A stretch of DNA of 64,000 nt from Entonaema liquescens. Its lineage: Eukaryota; Ascomycota; Sordariomycetes; Xylariales; Xylariaceae. The position numbers and the translations under genes are program-made. Positions 1 through 11,800 of this stretch are shown piece after piece (the first letter of the stretch is position 1; the number at the start of each line of letters is the position of its first letter). The notes beneath the pieces were generated by a model that was given only the letters and a program-made list of their open reading frames with translations, was not told the DNA's origin and searched no databases. Location: NCBI GenBank assembly GCA_902805475.1, contig CADCSX010000009.1:372001-436000 (forward strand). Direction: 5' to 3'.

Positions 1-412
1 TATAAATAATTTTAAAAATATTATTTATAAATTTTAAATTAAATTTATTTTTTTTAAATTATATTTATTTATTAAATTTATTTTTAAATAAAAATTTTTT
101 TTAATATAATAATTTAAAAATTTATTAATTTTTTTAAATTTAATATATTATTTTTTTTAACGCGATATATTGTTTATAAAAGTTTAACTTAATTTTTACG
201 GGTTAACGAAAAACTAGCGTCTTAAATAGTGCCCAAAAAGGTAAGGTTTTTTTTTCTAGCGTAAAAAATATTATAAGCTTAGCTTATTTTGCTTTAAGCC
301 AGGTTTATTTTTCGAGCCGATCAGGGCCTAAGACCAACCTAGTTTTTGGCAAAGAGTTGTACATCAAAATCTACCCGAACACATCAATTTATTTAACCTA
401 GATACATCTGTT
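1..412. other. AT-only block and AT-rich edge
   Basis: Positions 1-160 contain no G or C at all; the first C is at 161. The sequence stays A/T-rich with poly-T tracts to about 350, then returns to ordinary composition at the nitrilase gene. Blocks like this in filamentous ascomycetes usually mark the border of an AT isochore made by repeat-induced point mutation of old transposons. No coding signal is visible. The parent element, if any, cannot be identified. Confidence 0.7.
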
Positions 413-1352
413 TTACAGCTTGCTCCCGTCCTTAATTTGAGTATATGCATAATGCCAACCTTCTCCCTTCATATCCTCTCTGACTTTATAGTTATCTTCT
501 GCAATCTTTAAAATGTTCATATCTAGGTCCACAATTGACATGCCTTCGGACCGGCCCATCTTCCCAAGGGCGCCAACATGGGGAACACTGACTTGACTCA
601 GCCCCGCGAAGCTAGTCTTCTCCCCCTTTTCCGGCGGTCCCCCCGCATTCACGAACACTACCGCGCAGGTGTTCTCAAATGCTCGACTGACTATAGTGCT
701 GCTTAGAAACAGCGCCTCGCCGTCCGGGTTAAGGGCATATCCCTCATCTGACACATCTCTCATGCTCCAGAACGTAGGGGCGCAGATGATTTGCGCACCG
801 TCTGAGATGAGCTCCCGGAACGCCTCGGGGAACGCGATATCCCAACAAATCAACAACCCCACACGTCCTAACGGCGTGTCGAAGGCCACATGCGGCTGCT
901 GAGCTGATGATACTAGATGACGCCGTTCCGGATGCCAAAGATTCTTTTTCTGGTATCTTCCGAGCACCTCTCCATTTGAGGATATGAAGTATGCGATATT
1001 GTGTAGAGACTCGCCTTCCAATTCGACAATGGTCCCAGGTACAATGCAGATATTCAACTCCTTAGCTAACTGCTGGTACTTTTTCAAATACGATGCTGAG
1101 TCGGCACATGAATCCTTGAAATTAGGCTCATCTGGAACCCAGGAAGTCAAGTGGTACTCTGGTAGGACAGCTAAATTGCATCCTGCCTTTGCAGCATCTC
1201 TGATAAACGACTCAGCCTTGGCAAAGTTGTCTGCGGGAACGAGGGGCTATAAAACCAGTAAGCAACTTGGGTCTTAACTAAAAGCTACCCTGGGAAGGAT
1301 GACAAACCTTGGGATGAAGCTGAATGAGAGCTACTCTATGAACAGGAGCCAT
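413..1352 (-). CDS. Carbon-nitrogen hydrolase (nitrilase superfamily amidase)
   Basis: Two coding exons, complement(413..1246, 1308..1352), give 292 aa. The start ATG is at 1352-1350; the intron (1247-1307) ends in TAG and joins HPK to PLVPADNF. The Glu-Lys-Cys triad of the nitrilase fold is visible: Glu45 in VLPEYH, Lys115 in GRYQKKNLWHPER, and the nucleophile Cys149 in LLICWDIAFPEAF. These enzymes hydrolyse non-peptide C-N bonds of amides or carbamoyl groups, usually in the cytosol. No signal peptide is seen, and length is normal for the family. The substrate cannot be told from sequence; it resembles the fungal carbon-nitrogen hydrolase branch rather than true nitrilases, where CWE is usual (here CWD). 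It sits alone beside the AT-rich block. Confidence 0.85.
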
Positions 1353-1964
1353 TTTCAACTTCTATAGATCGCTTATTGGCTTTGTAGATTTACCTATGTT
1401 TCCAGGTGTATTTAATCAACGTTTTATGAAAAATGGAGATAAGCCGACCTTCGTCATAGACGACTAAGCCGATTATCACGATATTATGTAATTGCTCCAT
1501 TTTATGTATAACCCGATTTATGTATTTATACGTTTCAGTTGTGGCCTACCCCTATTCTACAGCCAATCCCGATAGCCGCCGATTCAATGAGAATGTGCCT
1601 TCATAGAGCAACGATAAATTGGCATGTCTAGTGTCCTCGCTTCGACGATCAGCCTTCTTGGTAACTTTGTTTTTTATCTAGGTATTTATTTGAAGCGGCG
1701 ATGTAGTATCACCCCTTAGACAAGATGGTATCGCTAGCCGCGATGTGCCAAGTCTTTGTAGGAAGGCGAAAATTGAATACGGCGCAGTCGTTTGATTGTA
1801 ACCTCATCTGGTGTTGCTGCCTTCTCCGATGCCACATTTCTACCTATCCGAGGCACATTATATAAACTAGCATTGACTCTTTTTACCCGGGCAGGTTAAC
1901 AAGTCTACCGATCCTTCAGTTTTATCACTAGTTAAGCCAGTATGAATCGACGCGATTAACCATA
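1353..1964. other. Intergenic region, no gene seen
   Basis: Divergent spacer between the nitrilase gene (minus) and the CBM18 gene (plus). No supported reading frame or repeat. Because the CBM18 protein starts inside a domain, an unrecognised upstream exon or its decayed remnant could lie here, but I could not reconstruct one. Confidence 0.5.
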
Positions 1965-2577
1965 ATGTTACATACTCTCAGAGAGGATTGCGCTCCCGGC
2001 ACCTGCTATGAAGGCGCCTGTGCTGGCCACAAGGTATATACCATGGACGGAAAATGCGGTTACAAGCATGGTAACAAACTATGCGCCGGAAAGCAGGGTG
2101 ACTGCTGCAGTCTAGATGGTAGATGTGGTACTGGTCCTGACTTTTGCGCTGATGGCGTTTGCCACTCGGGCAACTGCATGTGGCGCCCTAGAAATGACTC
2201 CTCCCCTAAGCATCCATCCTTTTTCCAGTTAAAGGGAAATACGACTGACGGCATCTGTGGTGGTGAAAGCAAATACACATGTAGTGCGATATATGGAAAT
2301 TGTTGTAACAAGGACGGTCAATGCGGATCTCTTCCGTCAGACTGTGGGGAGGGATGGTGAGTTTTCCTCTAGAGGATTGTTTTCGTTTGAATTTGTTACC
2401 TACATTATGATATAATGCTAACCACATCCTGGAAATAGCCAGCCCGATTTCGGAAGATGCAGCTCCGTAGTCTCTGATTCTTCGACGACTTCGCTCGCTC
2501 CAAAGGTATCCATGGCACCGCTTCAGGACTTCAGGGGTCAAGTACCCCTAGTAAGCACCGAAGAAGAAGAGAGCTGA
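1965..2577 (+). CDS. CBM18 (hevein-type chitin-binding) protein, probably 5'-truncated
   Basis: Exons 1965..2356 and 2439..2577 give 176 aa; the splice restores a Cys and continues as CQPDFGRCSS. Two complete eight-Cys chitin-recognition modules are visible at about residues 27-71 and 94-140, with the signature CCS/CCN-x-DG-x-CG. The first 20 residues (EDCAPGTCYEGACAGH) look like the C-terminal end of another module, and there is no signal peptide. The modelled start therefore probably lies inside a larger protein or a truncated copy. CBM18 proteins are normally secreted and bind chitin, either in chitin deacetylases and chitinases or as effectors that shield the wall. The C-terminal 30 residues are low-complexity and unrecognised. 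Confidence 0.7.
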
Positions 2578-3119
2578 AATTCAATGTCTACCTAGGTATT
2601 GAATATCTGATCTTTAATCGGATATATACAACTTCTTCCAACTTCTTCGAATTTACATAGGTAGGAACTGTTGGACGCAAGAAATATACTACGAGTTAGG
2701 TTACTGTACATTCCAACATCTTGCTAGAACCTGTCAACATGCCTCTATAAGCCACTGCCTACAGCATGCAATAGCCACGTGTCTATTTCACCATGAAACT
2801 TTTTTAGAAAGGGAAGAAATCTCCTTGTAATGATGATGATCATTTTGGGGCCATATGTCCTTCTATGTGTGACGCTAGCATGGTCGATACGCCGTTTATT
2901 AGTTGGATTAACTCAGCTGGATGGTTCATAATGGCCTAAGGCTATAATTAACCCAAGCATATGACCTCAAAGCTATCTACGATCCATCAAGCGCTTATTC
3001 GTCTTTACAGTATGTGATTAAACAGTTTCTTGTGAACAACAGAACATCATTTTTAGTACCTAAACCTACATCTATATATACACACTATGCCCTAATTCCT
3101 TCTCGGTGTCTCCTATGAA
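2578..3119. other. Intergenic region, no gene seen
   Basis: Convergent spacer between the CBM18 gene and the 2EXR gene. Contains short TACCTAGGTA-type runs near 2590 and 2660 like other spacers in the window, and nothing else recognisable. Confidence 0.5.
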
Positions 3120-4028
3120 CTACTGTTCGCTTCTCCACGACATGACCCTTACTACAAACGGAGCCGGAATCAACTCCTGTTCTTCTTCCTCTGCTTGACT
3201 CGCTATTGAGTATCTTTCGAGTTCTAGGATGTGTACAAGACACCTCAATTCCTCAAGTGTCGTTAGTTGTAAGGGCGATATCTCAAAGTAGTGTCTACCA
3301 AAGACGCGGAATTCCCTTGGAGCGCCACCTTGCCCGTAATTATCTTCTACATATGGTTGGAGCGCCCTTTCTTGATCTTCGTGATATGGCCAGTTCTTTG
3401 TTGCTTTTTCTAGTTGCGCAGGTTCAACCACCACGTACAGCACCTCTAGACTAGGAAAGGCTTTTATCAAGACTTCGACGTAAAACAGTAGATGCAATCT
3501 GACTTCCTCCTTAAATTGGAGTCGCTCGATCCAAGGCACAGCGATGTTGCGGATCCCAATTTGGTCGAAGAATTGATTATCAAAGCGCAATATTTCTCTG
3601 CTGTGCCAACTATCATCCAGCATCAGGAGATCCGAGGAGGCATCAACATTGATATTGAGAGGGTCCACTGTGCTAACGGTCAAATCCATATCGGGATGGT
3701 AAGCCCACTCGTACCGATATTCAGCGAGGAGTGAGATGCAAGCATGCTGATGATTTTGGCGATAACGAGTGACTGTTGCCCGCGATCCTTGGCATGTTTG
3801 TAGCAGCGTCTCTATGATATTCCAAGGAGGGGGTGAGGAAGCTGGTTCATGGGGTAGACAGAGATGCTTGAATATTATTTTTGGAACTTGTTCTTTTGGA
3901 TTGTATATCTCTTCAAGTCGAGTGAAGTAAGCCGTCGGTGGACTGGAGTCAAGAGCCATGGTCCATATTTCATCTCGAATCTCCTGTGGGAGGCGCGGAA
4001 AGAATGGGAAAGAGGCTTGAGAGTCCAT
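3120..4028 (-). CDS. 2EXR domain protein
   Basis: Single exon, 302 aa. The N-terminus carries the 2EXR signature FFPRLPQEIRDEIWTMAL (about residues 8-26), which defines a large fungal family of unknown biochemical function, followed by the usual poorly conserved body. No signal peptide or membrane segment. 2EXR genes are expanded and variable in Sordariomycetes and are often found in accessory regions, as here. The ATG is the first in frame. The family assignment is firm but says little about role. Confidence 0.75.
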   Translation of the reverse strand: MDSQASFPFFPRLPQEIRDEIWTMALDSSPPTAYFTRLEEIYNPKEQVPKIIFKHLCLPHEPASSPPPWNIIETLLQTCQGSRATVTRYRQNHQHACISLLAEYRYEWAYHPDMDLTVSTVDPLNINVDASSDLLMLDDSWHSREILRFDNQFFDQIGIRNIAVPWIERLQFKEEVRLHLLFYVEVLIKAFPSLEVLYVVVEPAQLEKATKNWPYHEDQERALQPYVEDNYGQGGAPREFRVFGRHYFEISPLQLTTLEELRCLVHILELERYSIASQAEEEEQELIPAPFVVRVMSWRSEQ

Positions 4029-5030
4029 CGTTGCTGTTCTAGAGTGGAGTGCTGCGATATCTCTTACTGAAGAACCTGTGTCGGTAATGATATCCTTACA
4101 ACCACAAGGGGATAATGTGTACAGCTGGATTCTCTGAGAGGCCTGATCTTGGATGAATAATTGAAGAGGGTTTGAGAAGTCGGTTTAGAGTTATGATGAT
4201 TATGAGAAGAAAATTCTTCTATTTCCTCCCCAAAACCGCTGTGGTGGTCCTAGGGAGTCTCATATTATCGAAATGAAAGATTGGTGGTATTTTTCGAGAC
4301 TAAGAAGTCCCAGATTGGGCGGTGTGGGATTTATGGTGCCTTGGGGACTGTTAGCAGTTGCCTCATGTGGTTTCCTAATGTTGCCAGGCAACTTCGTGAT
4401 CCCCATGGTAACACTGGCATTCAAATGATTGAAAGGTCAAAGCTCCCGATATGGAGATTAAAGGATACCTCGGTACATATATTACTGGCAACTACATTAC
4501 TTGTTAATTCTTCTCTCCATTTGCACCCAGTACTTTGTCTTGATGGTAGTGGGAAGAGATGGAGGACAGTCTCATTCTAGCTAATTACCCGGTGATTCAT
4601 TATTGTTCTAGTATGATCCATGAGACGATATATGTGTAGTCATTTTAAGAGTGTAAATAATTAAAAGGAGCCTACTACACAGATCTCGACCCATATGGAG
4701 GGGAAGGCATCAATAACCCATCCCCTAGGTAGTTTATACTACCTTAATTCCAACCAATCATGATCTTGGATATATAGGTATCTACCCGAAGACGGTATTC
4801 GAACTCGGTATAAAGGGAAGTTTGCGTGATGTAAGTACCCACGTTACTGTAGTAGTATCACAATTGGAAAACACATATAATGACCTCGATCGATGACTCA
4901 ATCAGGGGAGGCACAATGTACACTGCTACGCAAGCATCTCATCTATATAAAGGCCCCCTTCGACACCTTTGAAAACACCATGGTTCAGATAAACAACACG
5001 ATAACGACAAGATACTAAGTGTAAGCCACA
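4029..5030. other. Intergenic region with TATA box for downstream gene
   Basis: A roughly 1-kb divergent spacer. A 99-codon frame at 4281-4580 has no family resemblance and is not accepted. A TATA box is listed separately. Confidence 0.5.
4944..4951 (+). promoter_or_regulatory. TATA box
   Basis: TATATAAA lies 80 bases upstream of the ATG at 5031, a usual spacing for a fungal core promoter. Confidence 0.5.
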
Positions 5031-5843
5031 ATGCAAGCCCTCACCACTATATTCACGGCACCATCATGGTGCTTGTCTAGGTTTGCGGTATTCATTGACA
5101 ACAATCCTTTTCACTCGAGCACCCTATCTCCTACAAGGGGGTGGGTCGATCCATCATTCTCGAAATGCATACCCAGCCAGTATACCCATCATCTACAAAC
5201 GCTCAGCCCAGGCGTGTGTCCGGATTATATGAGCATCGCAAGATCTGCCTCCAACGTAGATGGCAGCAAGACTATCTGGACTGGAGGATGTTGTCAAAGG
5301 TTTAGACGTCCCTAGTCTTGAGTGATACCATATCTGACCTGTCATAGCGGATTCTCCGCCATGTCTGACTACTTTTGTACCTCTACCGTTACTACGCCTA
5401 TGGCCTTTCTGCTCTTGCCGAATATTACTACGACAGATATCTACACGACGCTTTCTGATATGTGGATCCAACATGGACAGATAGATATTGAGTGGCAAGA
5501 GACCGATTTAAAGGACTTCCCGAAGGAGATCATAACGGATTACCAGTCAATCATGGGGATCACGCTCGCTATTACGGCTATGGATGCGAGTTCTCCTTCG
5601 ATAACTATAACTCAGTCCGTTAGCGGAAGGACTTCTAGCACGATAGCGACGCCAACGTCAGCTACTGGCCCTGGCCTTACAGTTATTCCCATAGATGACC
5701 CGCCCAGTGAAACAACCTCGGCGCCTGCTACAACCTCTACACACGTACCTCCGTCTGCACCTTCAAGCGGCGGTTTTCGGGTTTTGAGACAGGTGCCAAT
5801 CCATCTAGTCGCGTTTCTGGTATCTCTATGGACTTTCTACTAG
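5031..5843 (+). CDS. Fungal Cys/Thr-rich surface protein with GPI-like tail
   Basis: Exons 5031..5299 and 5348..5843 give 254 aa. The intron (GTTTAG...CATAG) restores GGCCQSGFSA across two frames. It matches a common but uncharacterised ascomycete family recognised by SPGVCP near residue 62, a Cys-Cys pair, a short Cys-containing strand (YFCTST), and then a region ending in WQETDLKDFP. A Thr/Ser/Pro-rich linker (about residues 175-235) follows, and then a hydrophobic C-terminal tail after SSGG that looks like a GPI-attachment signal. The N-terminus is only weakly hydrophobic, so secretion is inferred. Function unknown; probably cell-wall or extracellular. Confidence 0.65.
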
Positions 5844-6956
5844 TTAAAAGTCCAAGGCGGCGAGATACTAGGAATTAGTCCTAGAAATGGAGAGCCTAGT
5901 ACCAGGCCAGGGATAGCAATTATGGTAGACTGATGAAGCAATGTTTTCCTAAAAAAAAAAGTCAGACCTATGGCAGACGATCCGGCATTTTCCCCGAACT
6001 GCGCCGGCTAGATTATAATATTGAATATGGAAAGTTCTCCTTAATAAGTTCTATTTTCTGTAGTAATCCTTTTGAAGAATGCACAGTGCGAAGTTTCTGG
6101 TCTTTTCTCCTCCCCCCTTTTTCATGCACTTACCATAGGCTACGATTTTTGAACAAGGTTGAATGCCCCAACTACGATAGGAAATACAACACTACAGTAA
6201 TCAAGTAATCGAATACTTTGTGTAGGCGACTTTATCAACATTAACGAAGTATTCGACGAATATTGGCCTCAAGCGTGGAGTGTTGGAGCAAAGCTGAAGA
6301 CATGTTCTTGGCTGATACAAAGAATTCTACCTAGACCGGGTTACATGCTTAGAGAAGGATTAGCTGAAGAACATGCAACATCGAAAGGTGTGCGCGTACT
6401 TTCCGAATAGGCAGTCGTGACGGGTAAATGCAGGTTATCCTAGCTCGCTTGTATTTGCTAGCAAATGATGCATAGGACAGACCTACCAACTACATTTGCT
6501 ACTATTTGTATGGACGCAAAGATCAGTACCTCGCCCAATGGGGAACTACCTACCGGGAATGCTTGTGAAGTTCTAAACTGAGCTCTGGACAGCAAGTGGC
6601 GTTAGGCTCCGGTTATCAACGAAAGGCATTCCGCTTGGGAAAAAATTGTATAGATGTTGGTAGATCACAAAGGCGATCTCTCAATTCGACCTTAATATTC
6701 AAGATACATATACCAGAACTTACAGAATTGGGCAAGGGGGTAGCGTATTATCACTTCTTTCGGGAGGCTTTAATCACGGATAGAATTTCGAGTTGTCTCG
6801 GTAAATACCAAGCATATCATCTTTGTTGGGTCAAATGGGTATATTTCTATTTATTTTCTATCGCTCGCGCGTAATTCCAGATTCCGAAATGAGGTCAGGC
6901 TAAGCCTAGCAACCCTTCACGATGTTACCGTGGATATCAGACGCTATCGCGGCTTC
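5844..6956. other. Intergenic region, no gene seen
   Basis: Convergent spacer of 1.1 kb. Two frames of about 90 codons (5933-6208 and 6596-6874) have no recognisable features and were rejected. No repeat noted. Confidence 0.5.
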
Positions 6957-7413
6957 TTAGATGAATCGGAACTGGCCATTGTCGTTGCTGATCCGCTCGC
7001 CGAGGTTGATGTCGGCACCAACCCATTCGCCGTCGAGGTTCTGCAGCTCGGCTCGTAGGACGGGCACGCTGGCGCCTCCCTCAATCGAGAAGGAAACGTT
7101 CTGGGCGGTCTCCGAGAAGTCTAAAAAGATGTTAAGATATGGATAGTCTCTAGTAGAGAGCAATGCGTCACTACTTACTGACACCACCCCATTCGAAGCG
7201 GCCTGGTAGTTATGTATTAGCATCCATATAATATAAAAAAGTAGAATGATAATTGGATATAATTGTAATGTACTCACCATTGTCATTTCCGATGAACTGG
7301 TTTAGGTCAATCTCGCTGTCGACCTCACCACCGTCCTCGGTTCGGAGACGGGCCCTGAGGATGTGGTTGTCATCGACGCGGATGTCTGTAGAGGAGGCGT
7401 AGAAGTTAGACAT
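6957..7413 (-). CDS. Cyanovirin-N homology (CVNH) lectin-like protein
   Basis: Three exons, complement(6957..7120, 7179..7202, 7278..7413), give 107 aa, the size of a classic single-domain CVNH. The 24-base middle exon supplies RFEWGGV and is needed to join the halves. The two tandem pseudo-symmetric repeats are plain: ILRARLRTEDG...IDLNQFIGNDNG and VLRAELQNLDG...INLGERISNDNG. CVNH proteins bind high-mannose glycans; fungal members are usually cytosolic and of unclear role. No signal peptide. The internal repeat, the exact length and the phase-consistent introns make the call strong; carbohydrate specificity cannot be read from sequence. Confidence 0.9.
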
Positions 7414-8853
7414 TTTGGTAAAGTAGGTAGGTAGGTATTTAGAAGGTTGTTCTGAAGATGAAGGTTGGTTTGGGTTTGGTGTTTAGAGTTAGATTCCTAA
7501 GAAGAACGCGGGGGGAAGAAGGCTTGTTTATATAGGGCTGCCTACTTCGGTAGTCCCTGAGTGAATGATGATATGTAGGTAGATATGTTTGTATGTGACT
7601 TAGTATGTACAGTTCTGTGATACGAAGCTTCTTTCCTTCAAGGCTCCAGCTGCCATGTAACTCTAAACGCGCCTATGTTAGAAGTGATGCAGACCCTCGT
7701 ACACGTGTCACGGTAATGGGCCCCACAGGTAGCTCTCTTGTGGACTCTCGAGAGTCACCTTGAGGAGGGGGGAAGGGGGGCAACATTCACAAAGCGGATA
7801 CACGGCCATGGAGGTTTCACACCAAAAGCGGGTGGTGTCATAATTCGGTTACGGCACGGAACGGTGGAGTTTCGATCGTTACGGTTCACAGGTTCCACAT
7901 CCTTCGTTCTGCATTGCACATCTCACGTACATCTCAGGGTTCCCATAGGCCCGACGCCAAGAGATTGGCACATGAACTTCCACCACCACCTCCTCCATCC
8001 CATATCTTTATATCCAATGCTTGTTAGTCCATTCTTTTGATTGATGTAAGAGGTAGTTCTTATTGAATTTTGTCATTTCGGTGAATAATTGGATCATGCT
8101 GTCACTACTGAACAAGCGGTCTAGATCTACTAGTCATTATACTATAATTCTTAGGCGAATTGAGGGACTTTTTTTTTCGAAACAATAGATTCCTTTTCCA
8201 CCGCCCATTCACCAAAGAACTCGAATCCACTCATGCTACCACACACGTCGTATGCAGTACCACAGCCCTCGGAGCTCTCGAGGCGGGGTTTTCTCCTATG
8301 CGCTTCGTATCAAACACTATAAGTTCATAGTTAGATGTAGTCACGGCATGATACGTGTCACGTAACTTGAGGTCTGGATCCTTAAGACCCTTGTATTCAC
8401 CTACCTCTCATCGTGCTCTCTCGTCCAATACTAACCCCAGAAGCCATCAGCTCGCAAGATGCGGACCGTACGATGGAAACTCCGGGCTTCGCGGCTATTT
8501 AATCCATGACATGAGATCCTGCCGGGGTTGACGCCGTGGGAATGTTCGTCATACCCAGCCAACCGGGACGAGACCCTTGTGAACACCCTGGTCATTAGCC
8601 TACTTATGATGTGTACGAAAATCATAAAGATAACCCAGACTTGCCAATAGTTATAACAGTTGAACTTGCAAAACAGTGTTGGAAATAATGGACCATACCA
8701 GTTCGTGCCTAGGAATAGTGCAACTACATGGGTAGGTATGTATATTACTAAATAATTAACAGAAATTTCAGAAGCCATTTAAACGCCGGTAATGATATAA
8801 TTACAACTAGTACAGCTTAATATATCCTGCCGAAGACAATAGAAAAGTATTGT
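7414..8853. other. Intergenic region, no gene seen
   Basis: 1.4 kb between the CVNH promoter and the 3' end of the NLR. Frames at 7738-8040 (plus) and 8431-8778 (minus, with one hydrophobic stretch) have no family resemblance and are not accepted. Confidence 0.5.
7527..7534 (-). promoter_or_regulatory. TATA box of the CVNH gene
   Basis: TATATAAA on the minus strand, about 115 bases upstream of the CVNH start codon. Confidence 0.5.
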
Positions 8854-11800
8854 TTAGGCCGCTTGATTGAAGTTCAATAATGGAAGACCTAAGGATTCCC
8901 GCGCTTTGTGGATATAATTCTTGAACTTGTCGAGAGGGATGCACCTATCTCTCTCCGGAAAGCTAAGAATGGAATTATTTCCATCTATACACCACTTCAG
9001 GCGTTTTTTAAAGCTTTCTTCCACCCAGAATTTGTATAATACGAGAAAGGTGTTCTCGTCTAGGAGGTCGAATAACGAAGCAAACGTTGAGTCCGAGTTA
9101 GCTAGGCTCTGAGTGAGGATACGTGCTGCCTTATACCTGATGCCATTCACTGGACGGCTCAGCCAAGTGACGAGATATCGGAGCATGGCTATTGGCAATA
9201 CCGGTTGTAATTTTATCATGGATAATAGCTCATGGCGCGTAGAATTTGTGAATTTCCATAATTCTGGTATCAGCTTTTGAAGAACCTCTTCTGGTAGAGC
9301 AGACCTTTGATTAGCGAAAACAAGAACCGCAATTCTACGCAAATTTTTGTCAGGATTATCTAACAGATGCGCCGCCTCTCCAAGCATCATATCTCTTAAA
9401 GCCAGGGTTTGAGTGACCAGGGTTGATTGAATAGAATCTGATATACCAGCGTATTCAAGCCTAGCCTTTAAACAATCCACCACCTCTTCAATAGGATAGT
9501 TGCCCAAGTAATTAGTCTCAATGGAAAGCCCTTTCAGTATAGAGAGTTTGATGCGGCCATTGGCGTGATTCCACAGTGGTATTATTTCCGGCAGGATCTC
9601 TGGCGTTGCGAGGATGTGTTTCGCCACGATGGCCTCCATATCACCAAAGAATTCATCACCCTTACATGATTCGTTGCTTTCAAATAATTCGTAATAGCGC
9701 CATATACCCAAGATTATTCGGCGAAGGACTTCCTCGGGTAGGGATGGTTGTCGACGTAAAATTGCTATCACAGCAAACTGGATGTCTGTGCTTTGAGAGT
9801 CCAAGAGGTTTGCTATGGTTTTAATGATTGCCTTTGAGAGGCCTGGTCTCTCAAACGCTGCTCTTGCCACGGATATCACGTCATTTGTATCTTCAACAAG
9901 TAATAGATCCGCGAGTTCTTCGAGAACATCACTTGGTAATGATGATTGATTTTGTAAGATGTGTCCCTGATAAGCTAAACGTGTCTTTGGATCCTTGAAT
10001 TGGTACCAAACCGTTCGTTTGATCTGATCTGGTAGGCACGACTGACTCACTAAAACCTCTATTCCGATAGGTTGTCGCTTTGGATTGCATAGCAGGCCGA
10101 AGAGTTTTTCAATAAATGTTATCGACAAACCCATATATTGGGATCTCAAGACCCCTGCTGCGGTAGACTGGATCTTTGGGTCAGAATCCTCCAAAAGCTC
10201 TATCATTAGGTGAAGAGTATTCTCTGACAGTTGGTGTTGGGAATATAGAGCAGCTTTCGCAACATCTAACAGTTTGGGCTCCTTAAGTAGTTGTATGATT
10301 TTTTCGAGTAACTTTGGATCGTCTTGTGTTTCATTGTTCTCTAGCATTCTTAGAGTTGTATATCGGATATCAAAATTTGGATCGCATAACATCTCTAGTA
10401 ACTTTCCCACGACTTTAGACGGGATGGGTCTAGATTTAAGTATCCTAAGTTGGTGCCACTGTAGTTCATTTGATGGATCTTTGTGTTGATTGAAGTCTAA
10501 CACCTTGAGAACGATCTCGTCTGACAGATGCTCCTGGTCATTGAGTATGACCACCGTAGAGTCGAAAACTGTTACCTTAAAATCTGGCAACAACTCTGCT
10601 ATCGCTGTGACGATCCACTCGGGTAGATTCTGATTCCGAGTCTTTTCCAAGGAGGAGAGCACATTGCTATCTCGTTTGATAAAGGTTATAGTTTGCGATC
10701 GAATAGTATCGGGTAAGTTTGGCTGTTGACATAAGATAACAGCCGCGAGCTCTCGGACTTCCTCATCAGAATCCTCTAAAAGGTTCGCTATCGAATGAAA
10801 CAAGTTTTCCAGTAACGCGTGCTCGACAGTGGATAATACGTCGAGGGTTATATAATTTAAATGTTGGTCGTCACTTTCTAGGAAGCTGACCACTTGGTTC
10901 ATCGTCTGTGAGGACAGCGAGGGTTGTTGCATTAGTAACCCCAGACCACCGTACAGTGAATCCTCATTGTCTGTGCCCGATAGGCATTTCAGCACAACTC
11001 TCTCTGGGTACTTTATCCCAATTCGTGAGCTGGACATATCGCTGTTTGTCATTCCAGCTTCATACTGAAACCACTTCTCCAAGCCATATTCTAATTTTTT
11101 AAAAAGGTAGGAATTTGACTCGTTTTGTGATATAATGACCTCATCTAGGCAGTTTGCAATAAGACGCTGATGTGTAGGTCCAAGGAGGTCATATGGTGCT
11201 AGTTCGATGGTCTCGAAGAAACTTTCAGCTTGCCCTTGGGCATCAAGTAGCCCAGCTACGAAGCACCATATGATATCAAACCTCGGATTATATTTGTTTG
11301 TACGAAGGAACCTTTTTGCACCCATTCCCTCCAATGGTAGCTGCTTGTCCGGCCAATGCTGCACGAAATACCGTGCAGCGAAGTATTCTTGAAATGTTAA
11401 GTGAAGGAAGTGGTAGCTACTGTTCCTGGCTGCGCCGCCGCCGTCGGAAGTGCGAAGTAACGACAATTCGTCCAAGTCTTTTGATGACATTGAATATCCG
11501 CTCTTTACAAGGTGCTCGCTCAGGGAATTATACCTCTCCCAGAACTTATTCATGTATTTGAAGTTGAATTCTTCCGTGTTGTTGAGAAACCCGTCAAACG
11601 CAAGGGCCATCAGCACGTTGACTTCCCCTTGGACCAAGTCATTAATTTCTTTCGAGTTTAATCTCAAAGCTGTATCCTTGGAGATTGCGTCCAGCCGGCC
11701 TCGGCGGTTCTTACGTAGTTGAACTACGTCCTTCTTCCATATAGTCTGCTCGATTACACCATAGATCTCAGTCATGGTTTGCGGAAGCTCGTCTTCATTT

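Noticed and set aside
4281..4580. 99-codon plus-strand frame
   Set aside because: No recognisable domain, biased composition of spacer sequence, and no partner exons.
8431..8778. 115-codon minus-strand frame downstream of the NLR
   Set aside because: A hydrophobic stretch but no family resemblance, no conserved start context, and it lies in the 3' flank of the NLR.
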